64,000 nt of DNA, from NCBI RefSeq assembly GCF_900188085.1, contig NZ_FZOU01000001.1:372001-436000 (forward strand), written 5' to 3'. The notes below the pieces were generated by a model that searched no databases, was not told the DNA's origin, and was given only the letters and a program-made list of their open reading frames with translations. Every line of letters begins with the position of its first letter. Positions within the stretch are counted from its first letter, which is position 1. Below are positions 25,960 through 34,854 of this stretch, one piece after another. Both the position numbers and the translations under genes were made by a program. This DNA comes from Granulicella rosea (GTDB taxonomy: Bacteria; Acidobacteriota; Terriglobia; Terriglobales; Acidobacteriaceae).

Positions 25960-26706
25960 CTAGTTTCCGCCGAAGTTGAAGTTGACCGTCACGGTGGTGT
26001 CGACCTCCGTCGGCTCACCATTGAGAAGATACGGCTTGTAACGCCACTGCTTCACGGCGTCCAGCGCGCTTGCGCGCAGCATCTCAGGACCGCTGATGAC
26101 CTGAAGATTTTCGATCGAGCCCGTCTTCGAGATGATCGCGTGCAGAACAACCGCGCCCGAGACGTGAGCCGCACGTGCGATCGGCGGGTAGACCGGGGTC
26201 GTCTTCTGCAGGATCGAACCCTGCATGACGCCGCCCGAGACGCGCTGCGGACCCTTCGGCTTCTCCGGCGCCGCGCGAACCACCGGGGTGGGAGCGGAAC
26301 CCATGCCGCCAAGGACGCCGCCGGCGATGCCGCCAGCCGAGCCGCCGGTCATGCCGGACATACCCGCGACACCGGCAACCTGCGGCGGAGGAGCTGCGTC
26401 CTCTTTGATCATTTCAATCTTCTTGGGGATCTTGGTCGGCGCATGCAGACCCGAGTCAATCTCGCTGACATGCGGGATGACCTTCACCACGGCGGCCGGA
26501 GGTGGCGGCGGAGGCGGGGGCGGAGGCGGAGGAGGCGCGGAGAGCATGGCTGTCATCGCGGTCTTCGGGAGCGCCTCCGGATTGATGAGCGGGATCAAAA
26601 TCATGACGCAGATGAGAATGCCGTTGAAAGCAAAGGTGGCAATCATCCACTTCTGAGAATTTGTCTTAAGTTTTCCGCCGGAATCGACTAAGGAATCTTC
26701 AAACAT
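25960..26706 (-). CDS. tonB: TonB energy transducer
   Basis: 248 aa. A single membrane anchor near residues 20-41 (WMIATFAFNGILICVMILIPL) is followed by a run of thirteen prolines near residue 58-70, a Gly/Pro-rich periplasmic spacer, and a C-terminal TonB domain (VYPPIARAAHVSGAVVLHAII through YLLNGEPTEVDTTVTVNFNF). The poly-Pro run and Gly-rich spacer let the protein cross the periplasm to TonB-dependent receptors. It heads the exbB-exbD cluster. The proline run is coded with a CCG/CCC/CCT mixture, suggesting repeat expansion. Confidence 0.93.
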   Translation of the reverse strand: MFEDSLVDSGGKLKTNSQKWMIATFAFNGILICVMILIPLINPEALPKTAMTAMLSAPPPPPPPPPPPPPAAVVKVIPHVSEIDSGLHAPTKIPKKIEMIKEDAAPPPQVAGVAGMSGMTGGSAGGIAGGVLGGMGSAPTPVVRAAPEKPKGPQRVSGGVMQGSILQKTTPVYPPIARAAHVSGAVVLHAIISKTGSIENLQVISGPEMLRASALDAVKQWRYKPYLLNGEPTEVDTTVTVNFNFGGN

Positions 26707-26755
26707 GGGCAGCCTCGGAGTTGCGAAAGATCGGTGCTGTCTTGTTTAGACACCA

Positions 26756-26788
26756 GGGGCTCCAGATTTGTTCCCGATCCGGAGCCCC
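26756..26788. terminator. 8-bp inverted repeat between secF and tonB
   Basis: GGGGCTCC at 26756-26763 pairs with GGAGCCCC at 26781-26788 over 17 nt. It lies downstream of the secF stop and upstream of the tonB start, so it could end the sec operon. There is no clear T-run on the minus strand; a leader hairpin of tonB is the alternative. Confidence 0.4.
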
Positions 26789-26883
26789 AAGTTGCATATC
26801 GTTTGAATTATTTTGCATCGAATCCGCGATTAAGCCTAATGCTTTGATTCTGTGAGACGAAACTGCCCCGGCGCCGGTGCAAA

Positions 26884-27846
26884 CTATGCCCGAACACGAC
26901 CCGCGGGCAGGGTCGCGCGCTTGCCCTTGCTGGCGCGCCAGTCCTGATAGGCCACCAGCATCGGCGCGGCGACCGCGATCGACGAGTAGGTTCCGATCAA
27001 AATACCGATCACCAGCGCGAACGAGAAGCCGTGCAGCACCTCGCCGCCGAAGAGGAAGATGCAGAGGACGGTGAGGAAGGTCAGGCCCGAGGAGAGCACG
27101 GTCCGGCTCAGCGTCTGGTTGATGGACCGGTTGACGACCTCGGAGAGCGTCTCGCGGCGGCTGAGCGCCAGGTTCTCGCGGATACGGTCGAAGACGACGA
27201 CGGTGTCGTTCATCGAGTAACCGATGAGGGTCAGGATGGCCGCGATGACCGTCAGGGTGATCTCCTGGTTGGTGAGCGAGAAGGCGCCGACGGTGATGAG
27301 CGTGTCGTGGAACACGGCCACAACCGCAGCCACGCCATAGATCAGCTCGAACCGGAACCAGAGGTAGACCAGCATGCCGACCAGCGAGTAGAGCGTCGCG
27401 TAGAGGGCCTGCTTCTGCAACTGCTTGCCGGCGGTGGGTCCGACGATCTCGACCTGCTGGATAGAGAAGCCGGTGTCGTGGAAGTTCGAGGTCAGCGCGG
27501 ACTGCACGGCGGCGCGGCCTGCGTCGTGGTTCGCGTCGGAGGCGGTGGACTCGGGCAGCGAGATCATCTCCTCGTTGACGGCGTTTTCGCCGACGGCCGA
27601 GCCGATGCGCTGGATGCGGAAGTCCTTGATGCCGGCGCGATCCATGGCCGAGCGCAGGTGGTCCTCGTTCGGCGCGGAGTCAAACTTCACGCGGATCGCG
27701 GTGCCGCCCTTGAAGTCCACGCCCTTGGGGATGCCGTGCCAGAAGAGCATGGAGAGGACTCCGGCGACGGAGAAGATGAGAGAGAAGCCAAGGAAGAACC
27801 ACTTCTTCCCCAGCCAGTCGATGTTCGTTTGACGAAACAGTTCCAC
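26884..27846 (-). CDS. secF: Protein translocase subunit SecF
   Basis: 320 aa with six membrane segments. Conserved marks are GVDFKGGTAIRVKF near residue 40 (the periplasmic base) and GYSMNDTVVVFDRIREN near 215, the RND-type motif of SecF. SecDF uses the proton gradient to help pull exported proteins out of SecYEG. It follows secD by 97 nt; that gap contains one arm of the TGTCATCCTGAG repeat family. The start MELFRQTNIDWLGKKWFF fits the family. Confidence 0.95.
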   Translation of the reverse strand: MELFRQTNIDWLGKKWFFLGFSLIFSVAGVLSMLFWHGIPKGVDFKGGTAIRVKFDSAPNEDHLRSAMDRAGIKDFRIQRIGSAVGENAVNEEMISLPESTASDANHDAGRAAVQSALTSNFHDTGFSIQQVEIVGPTAGKQLQKQALYATLYSLVGMLVYLWFRFELIYGVAAVVAVFHDTLITVGAFSLTNQEITLTVIAAILTLIGYSMNDTVVVFDRIRENLALSRRETLSEVVNRSINQTLSRTVLSSGLTFLTVLCIFLFGGEVLHGFSFALVIGILIGTYSSIAVAAPMLVAYQDWRASKGKRATLPAGRVRA

Positions 27847-27903
27847 GTTGTAACCTCGGCGGGGCTTTTGAGGGCGGCCCGCAAATCTAAAGATGAGAAC
27901 AGA

Positions 27904-27935
27904 AGCAGATCCTCCGCTGCGCGAAGGATGACAAA
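27904..27935. repeat. TGTCATCCTGAG-family half-element between secD and secF
   Basis: GCAGATCCTCCGCTGCGCGAAGGATGACA is a degenerate right arm lacking its partner. It sits inside the secDF operon spacer. Confidence 0.65.
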
Positions 27936-27943
27936 CAAAAGGC

Positions 27944-29563
27944 TTAGATCGACAGGGCGGCGCCGCGCTCCTTGTTCCGGAGGTGCGAGTCGAAGATGAG
28001 GCGCGAGACGTAGACGGCCGTGAACAGGTTGGCGAGCAGACCGAAGGTCAGTGTGACGGCAAATCCCTTGACCGGGCCGGTGCCGAAGAGGAACAGAATC
28101 GCGGCCGAGACGATGGTCGTGACGTGGGTGTCGACGATCGTGATCCAGGCGTGGTCGAAGCCTTCCTTGACGGCGGCGGCGGCGGTCTTGCCGGCGCGGA
28201 GCTCTTCACGGATACGCTCGAAGATGAGCACGTTCGAGTCGACGCCCATACCGATGGTGAGGATCACACCCGCGATGCCCGGCAGCGTCAGGGTCGCGTG
28301 CGAGAAGCCCATGAAGCCGAGCAGAATCAGCAGGTTGAGCAGCAGCGCCAAGTCCGCGTTGATGCCCGAGCCGCGATAGTAGATCAGCATGAAGACCATG
28401 ACGGCGAGCATGCCGGCGACGGCCGCGACGACGCCCTGGCGGATGGAGGCCGCGCCGAGCGACGGGCCGACCGTGCGGGTTTCGATGTAAGAGATCGAGG
28501 CCGGCAGAGCGCCGGTGCGGAGCATCAGCGAGAGGTCGTCGGCCTGCTGGCGGGTGAAGGCGCCGGTGATCTCGCCGCGGTCGCGGATGCCGGACTGGAT
28601 GCTCGCAACCTCACGCACCTTGTTGTCGAGGACGATGGCCATGGCGCCGGGGTCGGCGCTGCCCTGCTTGTGGGCGTCGGTGTACTTGAAGAAGCGGTCG
28701 CCGGCCTCGGTGGTGAGGGTGAAGGAGATGTTCGGGCGGCCGTTGATATCCTGCGAGGGCTGGGCATCGCGGAAGTCCGTGCCTTCGACCTCGGAGGCGC
28801 GCTTCAGCTCGTAGACCATGTCCGGAGCTCCGGCGGAGCCTGTGCCGTGGACGAGCATGGCGTCCGGCGGAACGACGCCCTGCAGTCCGGTCATCGCCTC
28901 GGCGTCGCTGGCCCACGGGCCGTTGGGCAGAACGGCGTGGATGGCCAGCTTGGCCGTGGACTGAATGATATCTTCGACGCGAGCCGGATCGTCGACGCCG
29001 GGCAGCTCGACGACGATCTGGTTGTCGCCCAGACCGTACTTCGCGATGACCGGCTCGGAGACGCCGAGCTTGTCGATGCGCTCGCGGATGGTCTCGATGG
29101 AGGTGTCGAGCGTGCGGGTCTTCAGGTCTTCCATCGCGCGCTGGGTCATGGTCAGCTTGTAGCTGCCATCGGTCTGCGGCGCGACGGCATAGTCGGTGTA
29201 GGTCTGGCCGCCGACGAGCGAGCGGAAGTCGCTGCTCTTGGCCGGGGGAACGCCCTTCACCGTGATGACCTCGGGGTGGGCGGAGTCGAGCTTCGCGACC
29301 GTGCCGGGCATCTGCTGGCCCTGCATGTCGGCCTCGAGACGCGCCACGTCGCGGTCGGTCGTGCTGCCGATCGCCTCTTCCACGTGGACAGCGAGCACGA
29401 GGTGCGTGCCGCCCTTCAGGTCGAGTCCCAGGTGGATATTGTCCGTCAGGATCGACTTCAGCGAGCCCTTATGCGGCAGATTCGTGCCGAAGAAGATGCC
29501 GTAGGTGAAGATGGCGATGACGATGAAGATGGAGACCGTTTTTCCGGTGAGGTTCTTGCCCAT
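27944..29563 (-). CDS. secD: Protein translocase subunit SecD
   Basis: 539 aa. The first membrane segment is at residues 8-28, followed by the D1 motif GLDLKGGTHLVLAV, a large periplasmic domain with ERIDKLGVSEPVI, and a C-terminal five-helix bundle with GMGVDSNVLIFERIREE. All SecD signatures are present and length is normal. Forms the SecDF complex with the product of the next gene. yajC lies 71 nt upstream, in the usual yajC-secD-secF order. Confidence 0.96.
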   Translation of the reverse strand: MGKNLTGKTVSIFIVIAIFTYGIFFGTNLPHKGSLKSILTDNIHLGLDLKGGTHLVLAVHVEEAIGSTTDRDVARLEADMQGQQMPGTVAKLDSAHPEVITVKGVPPAKSSDFRSLVGGQTYTDYAVAPQTDGSYKLTMTQRAMEDLKTRTLDTSIETIRERIDKLGVSEPVIAKYGLGDNQIVVELPGVDDPARVEDIIQSTAKLAIHAVLPNGPWASDAEAMTGLQGVVPPDAMLVHGTGSAGAPDMVYELKRASEVEGTDFRDAQPSQDINGRPNISFTLTTEAGDRFFKYTDAHKQGSADPGAMAIVLDNKVREVASIQSGIRDRGEITGAFTRQQADDLSLMLRTGALPASISYIETRTVGPSLGAASIRQGVVAAVAGMLAVMVFMLIYYRGSGINADLALLLNLLILLGFMGFSHATLTLPGIAGVILTIGMGVDSNVLIFERIREELRAGKTAAAAVKEGFDHAWITIVDTHVTTIVSAAILFLFGTGPVKGFAVTLTFGLLANLFTAVYVSRLIFDSHLRNKERGAALSI

Positions 29564-29634
29564 GATGAAAGTTTCTCAGTCTATATAAAGGTTCGGGAAA
29601 ATCGTTGTCGCGAATGTCTTCGGCGGTCGCCGGG

Positions 29635-29958
29635 CTACTTGGCGGGCTCGTCCGTCGTCACGGTGGCGATGGCGCTCTTAACGACCTCGACCTTGAGGCC
29701 GTCGGGCGGCAGCCGCAGCGTGACGGTATCGTCCTTTACCTGCAGGATCGTGCCGCGCAGGCCGCCGTTGGTGGTGACGCGGTCGCCGCTCTTCAGCGCC
29801 GCGAGCATGGCGGCCCAGGTCTTCTGCTTGCGCTGGTTGGGCACGATGAGCAGGAAGTAAAACGCCACAAACATCAGGACGAGCGGAGCGATGCTCGTGA
29901 GGCTGGACAGATTGAAGCCGCCAACGCTCTGAAAAAGCCATGTTGCCAGGAGATTCAC
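29635..29958 (-). CDS. yajC: Preprotein translocase accessory subunit YajC
   Basis: 107 aa with a GTG start at 29958. One membrane segment, SIAPLVLMFVAFYFLLIVPNQRKQ, is followed by the small basic cytoplasmic domain with LKSGDRVTTNGGLRGTILQV, the YajC core. Family proteins are 85-120 aa, so an in-frame ATG at 30054 (139 aa) adds a tail that matches nothing. YajC joins SecDF at SecYEG. tgt, which usually precedes yajC, is not here; it lies 7.5 kb away at 37501 on the same strand. Confidence 0.9.
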   Translation of the reverse strand: MNLLATWLFQSVGGFNLSSLTSIAPLVLMFVAFYFLLIVPNQRKQKTWAAMLAALKSGDRVTTNGGLRGTILQVKDDTVTLRLPPDGLKVEVVKSAIATVTTDEPAK

Positions 29959-30271
29959 TTCGGTCGATACCAATCGGGCGACCGCGCCTGCGATTTCGCA
30001 GAGGACGGCTGCCAGTTTCTTTCTGGAGACGTTGCAACCGGAGGCAAGAGACACAGCTCCGCCGTTGTGGAAAAGGTTGCTAGGGGTTAAGCATCGCGTA
30101 CCGGTTGCTCCCTGTCAAGGAATCTGCGCGGGATTGAATGCGCCGAGCATCTATATATGGTGGAAGACTGCGGCGAGTGGTGGAAATCGGTGGTTTGCGC
30201 CTGCCAGTGGAGTGTTCGCGCCGGTAGAATGAGGTTGATTGAGCGGGCGAGGCATGGGGCTTCGTCCTTCG

Positions 30272-30427
30272 TTAAGGGCACGGCTTCAGCCGTGCCGTAG
30301 AGATTTCAGCAGCAGGGCGGCTTTAGCCGCTGAGGTACGGTTTGCGTTTGTGACCCGCAAGCGTACCTTAGCGGCTGAAGCCGCAAGACAACGACGGTAT
30401 CTGCACGGCTGAAGCCGTGCCCTTAAC
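30272..30427. repeat. Four-hairpin REP cluster, GGCACGGCTTCAGCC type (family 2)
   Basis: The outer arms TTAAGGGCACGGCTTCAGCC (from 30272) and its inverse ending GTGCCCTTAA (to 30427) enclose two further hairpins around GGCGGCTTTAGCCGC and GCGGCTGAAGCCGC. Inner arms GGTACG / CGTACC also pair. The whole block is a nested palindrome of about 156 nt between yajC and the plus-strand gene at 30468, whose ATG it almost reaches. The rest of the 30055-30467 gap shows nothing else. Confidence 0.88.
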
Positions 30428-30467
30428 ACGACGCAGCTTTCCGAGCGCGTCGCAGGATGATTTTTCG

Positions 30468-31394
30468 ATGAGCCAGCTTACGATCGCCGCACCGAACACC
30501 GCACTCCCCGCCCAGGTGGCCGCCGCCGCGGCAGCCGCAGGGTTGACCGTCCTCTCCGCCGAGCCGGCGACCGCCATCTCCGGCGCGCCGACCACCCGGT
30601 TCGTTCTGGCGCTGGCCGCGAATCCGGCCAGGACCCTGCAGCTCGAACTCTCGCAGAGCTTCGACTTTGCCGACGGGCTGGCCGCATGGCTGGCCGAGGC
30701 TGCGGTGCGGATGCGCAATCCGCGGCCGGATGCCTACCTCACGCTGAACGGTCTGCCGCTTACCTTCTCGCAGTTCGCCTGGCCGTTTCACGACTCGTCG
30801 GCCGGGGCGGACACCTCGCTCGTTCACGGACAGGTGAACCTGGCCGACGGCGGCGACGGCATTCTGCATGCGAAGATCTCGGCCTCCATGACGGTCACCT
30901 TCCGCGCGGTCGTGAAGGCGCCGGAGCAGCCGTTCGCCGAGGGCTTCATCTACAACGCCGTCCGCAAGACGATGGACCAGGGGCAGTTGGAGCTGGTGAA
31001 GAGCGGCAATCGTCAGCCCGTGCCGGTGACCACGCGCTACTACTCGGTCAAGACAGGCAAGTTCAGCTTCAACGACACGACCGAGCAGGAGCGCACGCGC
31101 TTTCTGGCGGCGAAGACCTTCTGGCTGTCGGGCGTGCTGGGCGCGGGCGAGCCGGTATGGCTGCTCGACCCACGCGACGCCCAGTACCTGAACACGACGC
31201 TCGACGAGCTGAAGAAGAACGCCGAGGCGCTCGCCGGCAAGGGCCTGATCGAGCTTGGCGCCGATGGCTTCGCCATGCCGACGGCCAGCCTGATGGCGCG
31301 TGACGCCGAGTACCGGGCTGAGGTCGCGGCGGCGCTGGCGGCGATCAAGCCCAGCTTCAACGAAGAGATGCGCGGCGGCCACACCAACATGTAA
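30468..31394 (+). CDS. Conserved-looking hypothetical protein, 308 aa
   Basis: I do not recognise a family. The protein is soluble, with no signal peptide. An Ala-rich first 75 residues (VAAAAAAAGLTVLSAEPA) is followed by a region rich in aromatic and charged residues (RTRFLAAKTFWLSGVL, GEPVWLLDPRDAQYLN). The C-terminus ends EEMRGGHTNM. The ATG at 30468 has AGGATG about ten bases upstream; frames starting earlier run into the palindromic repeat cluster. Codon use is like the neighbours, so it is likely real. A regulatory or structural role could be guessed but nothing supports one. Confidence 0.75.
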   Translation: MSQLTIAAPNTALPAQVAAAAAAAGLTVLSAEPATAISGAPTTRFVLALAANPARTLQLELSQSFDFADGLAAWLAEAAVRMRNPRPDAYLTLNGLPLTFSQFAWPFHDSSAGADTSLVHGQVNLADGGDGILHAKISASMTVTFRAVVKAPEQPFAEGFIYNAVRKTMDQGQLELVKSGNRQPVPVTTRYYSVKTGKFSFNDTTEQERTRFLAAKTFWLSGVLGAGEPVWLLDPRDAQYLNTTLDELKKNAEALAGKGLIELGADGFAMPTASLMARDAEYRAEVAAALAAIKPSFNEEMRGGHTNM

Positions 31395-31419
31395 GCTCCG
31401 CATGCCCCATCCATGCGTG

Positions 31420-31524
31420 GGCATCCCATCCTTCGCGCGCCTTTGAGCGAAGGGTGGGACGGAACAGGCTCGGGCATATTACATCCCAATCTTCCGGCAG
31501 CACGCCGGAAGGATGGGTCACCCG
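31420..31524. repeat. Family-4 palindromic element (GCATCCCATCCTTCGCG type)
   Basis: A first hairpin CCCATCCTTCGCGC / GCGAAGGGTGGGAC, a 30-nt spacer, then a second hairpin CCCAATCTTCCGG / CCGGAAGGATGGG. The ends pair with each other (GGGCATCCC and GGGTCACCC approximately). Two better copies are at 57452 and 62354. It ends about 20 nt before the GH31 start. Confidence 0.8.
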
Positions 31525-31542
31525 AACGGAAGGGCTAAGAAA

Positions 31543-33885
31543 ATGGGGTCTATGGCGGATCAGATGCGGGCACGTTGGCTTCTTACGGCGGCACTTACGT
31601 TGAGCTCGGCGGCAGGCTTCGCCCAGGACGCCGCGCCGGCGCAGAAGCCCGTTCCGGCGGACATCACACCGGATAGCGCGACCGCCGCGCCCGCAGCTCC
31701 GCGCAACGAGACGCCGGTCGAAGGCTTCATCCGCAAGGACGAGGACACCATCGCGCTGAATCTGCCGGGCAAGGTGCTTTCGCGCGAGGTGAAGGATCCG
31801 GGGCCGCTGCAGATTCGCGACTTCGACTTCAACGGCGAACCGGTCTCCACCTCGAAGATTCACCTGAAGCAGTTGGCGCCGGGCGTCTACGAGCTGACCT
31901 CGGTCGCGTACGCCGTGGGTTACTGGCGCTTCCGCATCGCGGACGCAGCCGCCTACTACGGGTTGGGCGAGCACTTCGATGCGCTGAACCACGCGCATAC
32001 GATCCTGCGGAACTCGTCCCAGGACGACGCCGGGCCGAAGGGCACGACGACCTATAAGCCTATTCCTTTCTTCATGTCGACCACAGGCTACGGCCTCTGG
32101 CTGGACACGGCCGCCGAAGCCACCTTCGACCTGAACGTGGTCAGCCGGACGGACATCCTCGTCGACGTGGCCGCCGAGAAGCTGCGCATCGTGCTCTTCA
32201 CCGGCCCGCGCTTTCCGGAGATCCTCGAGCACTTCACCGCGCTGGCGGGCCGCGCCGTTCTGCCGCCTTACTGGGCCTTTGCGCCGTGGAAGTCGCGCGA
32301 CTTCCACCAGTCGCAGGCCGAGGTGATGGAGGATATTGACAAGATGCGCGAACTCGGCCTGCCGGCGAGCGTCATCCTGATCGATTCGCCCTGGACGACG
32401 AGCTACAACGACTACAAGTTCAATCCGAAGCAGTTCGACGACGCGCCCGCGATGGTGAAGCACCTGCACGAGCAGGGCTACAAGATGGTGCTCTGGCATA
32501 CGTCGTGGATCAACTCGAAGTCCGACACGCCGAAGGAGACGGGCTTCGCCGACAAGATGAACCCCGCTGCCGAGACCTACGCGGAGGCCGCCGAGAACGG
32601 CTACTTCGTGAAGAGCATCGACGGCGGCCCGTACGTGGGCCACTGGTGGAAGGGTGAGGGCTCGCTGATCGACTTCACCAATCCGCGTGCAAAGCGCTGG
32701 TGGCAGGATCAGCTTCGCCAGGCGATCGCCGCCGGAGCCGACGGCTTCAAGGACGACGACGCCGAGGGCGCCTTTCTGGGGCCGGTAAAGTTCGCCGACG
32801 GAACCGACCCGCGGCTGATGCGAAACAAGTACGGGGTTCTGTACAACAACGCGGTCGAGGAGTTGATTCAAAAGGACTTGAAGGGAAACGGCGTCCTCTT
32901 CGCACGGTCGGTCTCGACTGGCGCGAACGGCATCGGCTTTCTGTGGGGCGGGGACAACGAGGCGAGCTTCAGCCCGGAGAACGGCCTGCCAACGGTGGTG
33001 ACGGCCGGGCTGGGCGCGGGGCTGTCGGGCATGCCGCTGTGGGCGGCGGACCTGGGCGGCTACCTCGCCACCTCGACGACGCCGGACGCGCGGCTGCTGA
33101 TGCGCTGGACGGAGTATGCGACGTTCTCGCCGCTGATGGAGGTGATGAGCACGGCCAACATCAGCCCGTGGAACTTCGACCGGAACGCCGGCGGAACCGC
33201 TGCGCTCGACGCTTACAAGCGCTACTCCATCCTGCACATGTCGATGTTCCCCTACCGCTACGCAGCGGCGCAGACGGCGGCGAAGACCGGCATGCCGATC
33301 ATGCGCGCGCTGGTGCTGGAGCATCAGAACGACGAACGCGCCCGCGTCACCAAGGATGAGTATATGTTCGGCCCAGACCTGCTGGTCGCGCCGGTGATCG
33401 ACGAGAACACCTCGCGCGCGGTCTACCTGCCGGCGGGCGAGTGGGTCGATTTCTGGACGGGCGAGCCGGTCGGCGGGGGCAAGGTGGTTGTCGCAAAGGC
33501 GCCGCTCGATGCGATCCCCGTCTACGCCAAAGCAGGAACGATCCTGCCGAAGATTCCCGAGGACGTGATGACCCTCGTCCCGCAGTCGGAGTCCGGCAAC
33601 AAGGAGATTAAGTCGCTCGACGACCGGCGGGTGTATGAACTGCTCGGCGCGGCGGCAAGCACGGCCACCAGCATCACGGACTTCGAAGGCCGCACGGTTG
33701 TCCGCTCAGGCGATACGCTGAACATCGCTGGCGACGCGGCGGCGCATATCATCCTGCGCTGGAAGTTCTCGCACCCACACTCGGCGACTGTGAATGGTAC
33801 GGCCGTCTCCGTGCAGACGGACGCGCATGGCGACGCGTATATCGAGTTCGACCACTCGGCGGCGAGCGCGGTGAGCTGGCAGTAA
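31543..33885 (+). CDS. Glycoside hydrolase family 31 (alpha-glucosidase/alpha-xylosidase), secreted
   Basis: 780 aa with a signal peptide (MRARWLLTAALTLSSAAGFAQ) behind a few leading residues. A beta-sandwich N-domain (to ~residue 230) precedes the (beta/alpha)8 barrel: PYWAFAPWKSRDFHQSQAEVMED, ASVILIDSPWTTSYNDY, and the nucleophile-bearing strand ADGFKDDDAEGAF. Later GMPLWAADLGGY and the C-terminal beta domains follow. This matches GH31 enzymes that cut alpha-linked glucose or xylose from non-reducing ends. Distinguishing alpha-xylosidase (xyloglucan) from alpha-glucosidase is not possible here; a role in xyloglucan use would fit the xylulokinase in this window. The start at 31543 is chosen because GGAAGGG precedes it; ATG 31552 or 31564 are alternatives. 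It ends 28 nt before the convergent GIY-YIG gene's stop. Confidence 0.88.
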   Translation: MGSMADQMRARWLLTAALTLSSAAGFAQDAAPAQKPVPADITPDSATAAPAAPRNETPVEGFIRKDEDTIALNLPGKVLSREVKDPGPLQIRDFDFNGEPVSTSKIHLKQLAPGVYELTSVAYAVGYWRFRIADAAAYYGLGEHFDALNHAHTILRNSSQDDAGPKGTTTYKPIPFFMSTTGYGLWLDTAAEATFDLNVVSRTDILVDVAAEKLRIVLFTGPRFPEILEHFTALAGRAVLPPYWAFAPWKSRDFHQSQAEVMEDIDKMRELGLPASVILIDSPWTTSYNDYKFNPKQFDDAPAMVKHLHEQGYKMVLWHTSWINSKSDTPKETGFADKMNPAAETYAEAAENGYFVKSIDGGPYVGHWWKGEGSLIDFTNPRAKRWWQDQLRQAIAAGADGFKDDDAEGAFLGPVKFADGTDPRLMRNKYGVLYNNAVEELIQKDLKGNGVLFARSVSTGANGIGFLWGGDNEASFSPENGLPTVVTAGLGAGLSGMPLWAADLGGYLATSTTPDARLLMRWTEYATFSPLMEVMSTANISPWNFDRNAGGTAALDAYKRYSILHMSMFPYRYAAAQTAAKTGMPIMRALVLEHQNDERARVTKDEYMFGPDLLVAPVIDENTSRAVYLPAGEWVDFWTGEPVGGGKVVVAKAPLDAIPVYAKAGTILPKIPEDVMTLVPQSESGNKEIKSLDDRRVYELLGAAASTATSITDFEGRTVVRSGDTLNIAGDAAAHIILRWKFSHPHSATVNGTAVSVQTDAHGDAYIEFDHSAASAVSWQ

Positions 33886-33913
33886 CCAACTACTCTATCG
33901 CGATTCACCTTGT

Positions 33914-34837
33914 CTATTTGAGATCAATGAGACTGTCTCGCCACTCTCGCAACGTCAGCCCGTTCCTGAGCTTCCATTCTCGTGGACCAGCGGAATTGCG
34001 ATTATTTATGACTGCAGCTGCGGCGGATGCACTCGGGAATACGACATCTTCAATGAATTCCGTCTTATCTCCTCCGATAATTTGAAGTTTTCCAGCCAAT
34101 ATGAGCTGCTCTCTCAACCCGCCATAGGAATTCTGGGCGTTTTGCTGCGTTGTGCCGAGTGATCCTTTGAGGACAGTTAGCTCACCGTCGACGTCAACCG
34201 CCCTTGCCTGCACCCCGGTGCTGGCATGAGACAAAAATAATTCAACTGCACCGGCTGTGGCTGCTGCTGGACTAACCGGAAGCTCGCTGGGGATCATCAT
34301 TGGAGAAACCGGCGAGACGTCGGGCAGTGCAGGCTTGGGACTCAAGAAATTTAGCCCCAGAGTTGGGAGGATCATTTGTAGCTGCGCAACAAAAAATTCC
34401 ATGTCTGCACGATCACTTTCGGGCAAACTACCGCCTATTGGCTGGGTGGCGTTGATGACATCTGCCCTGCTATTTGCAGCCGTTATCTCCACAAGTCTGC
34501 TTTCTAGATAACGAACATGCGCTTTGGTGAGATTGAAGTCCTTTGATGTTACGAGGCAGACACGCTCCCAAAATTCTTTATCCTCATCTTTTGCATGAGC
34601 TTTAATCCGAACGGAGATGCAATCTCCCTCACCGACGTAGACTTTGAGGCGACCCGCTTCTTCTCCGACTAGAAAATAGATTCCGGTCCGGCCAGCTTCG
34701 TCACGCGAAAGCGCCTCGCTAAGGCGGGTACGCGGAGCACTTAATATGTGCCCAGTCCAGTTAGGAATCTCTGCGGTTACCAAGCCAAGTGGTGTCCCAT
34801 CCACCAGAAACAGTTTTATAGTTCTGCCGTTCGACAT
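33914..34837 (-). CDS. GIY-YIG nuclease-like protein with C-terminal DUF4357
   Basis: 307 aa. The GIY-YIG core is readable: [10 protein letters not shown] near residue 50, then [18 protein letters not shown], with [13 protein letters not shown] and a downstream Glu in LESRLVEI as the metal-binding candidate. A linker leads to the DUF4357 domain ([17 protein letters not shown] to the end) that is often fused to such nucleases or restriction proteins. The base composition is visibly more AT-rich than neighbouring genes, with many AAA/AAT/TTT codons on the coding strand, suggesting horizontal acquisition. It lies alone between the GH31 gene and the rpoD terminator. A DNA restriction, repair or mobile role is inference; no methyltransferase or other partner is next to it. 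Confidence 0.85.
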   Translation of the reverse strand: MSNGRTIKLFLVDGTPLGLVTAEIPNWTGHILSAPRTRLSEALSRDEAGRTGIYFLVGEEAGRLKVYVGEGDCISVRIKAHAKDEDKEFWERVCLVTSKDFNLTKAHVRYLESRLVEITAANSRADVINATQPIGGSLPESDRADMEFFVAQLQMILPTLGLNFLSPKPALPDVSPVSPMMIPSELPVSPAAATAGAVELFLSHASTGVQARAVDVDGELTVLKGSLGTTQQNAQNSYGGLREQLILAGKLQIIGGDKTEFIEDVVFPSASAAAAVINNRNSAGPREWKLRNGLTLREWRDSLIDLK

Positions 34838-34854
34838 GATTCCACCTTACTTGA

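Noticed and set aside
30272..30427. Palindrome cluster considered as a CRISPR array or tRNA-like structure
   Set aside because: The units are inverted rather than direct repeats, lack uniform spacers, and do not fold as a cloverleaf with a recognisable anticodon arm.
33914..34837. Interpretation of the GIY-YIG gene as part of a multi-gene defence island
   Set aside because: The neighbours are a GH31 glycosidase and rpoD, and no methyltransferase, helicase or other defence gene is adjacent, so only a solitary nuclease can be supported.
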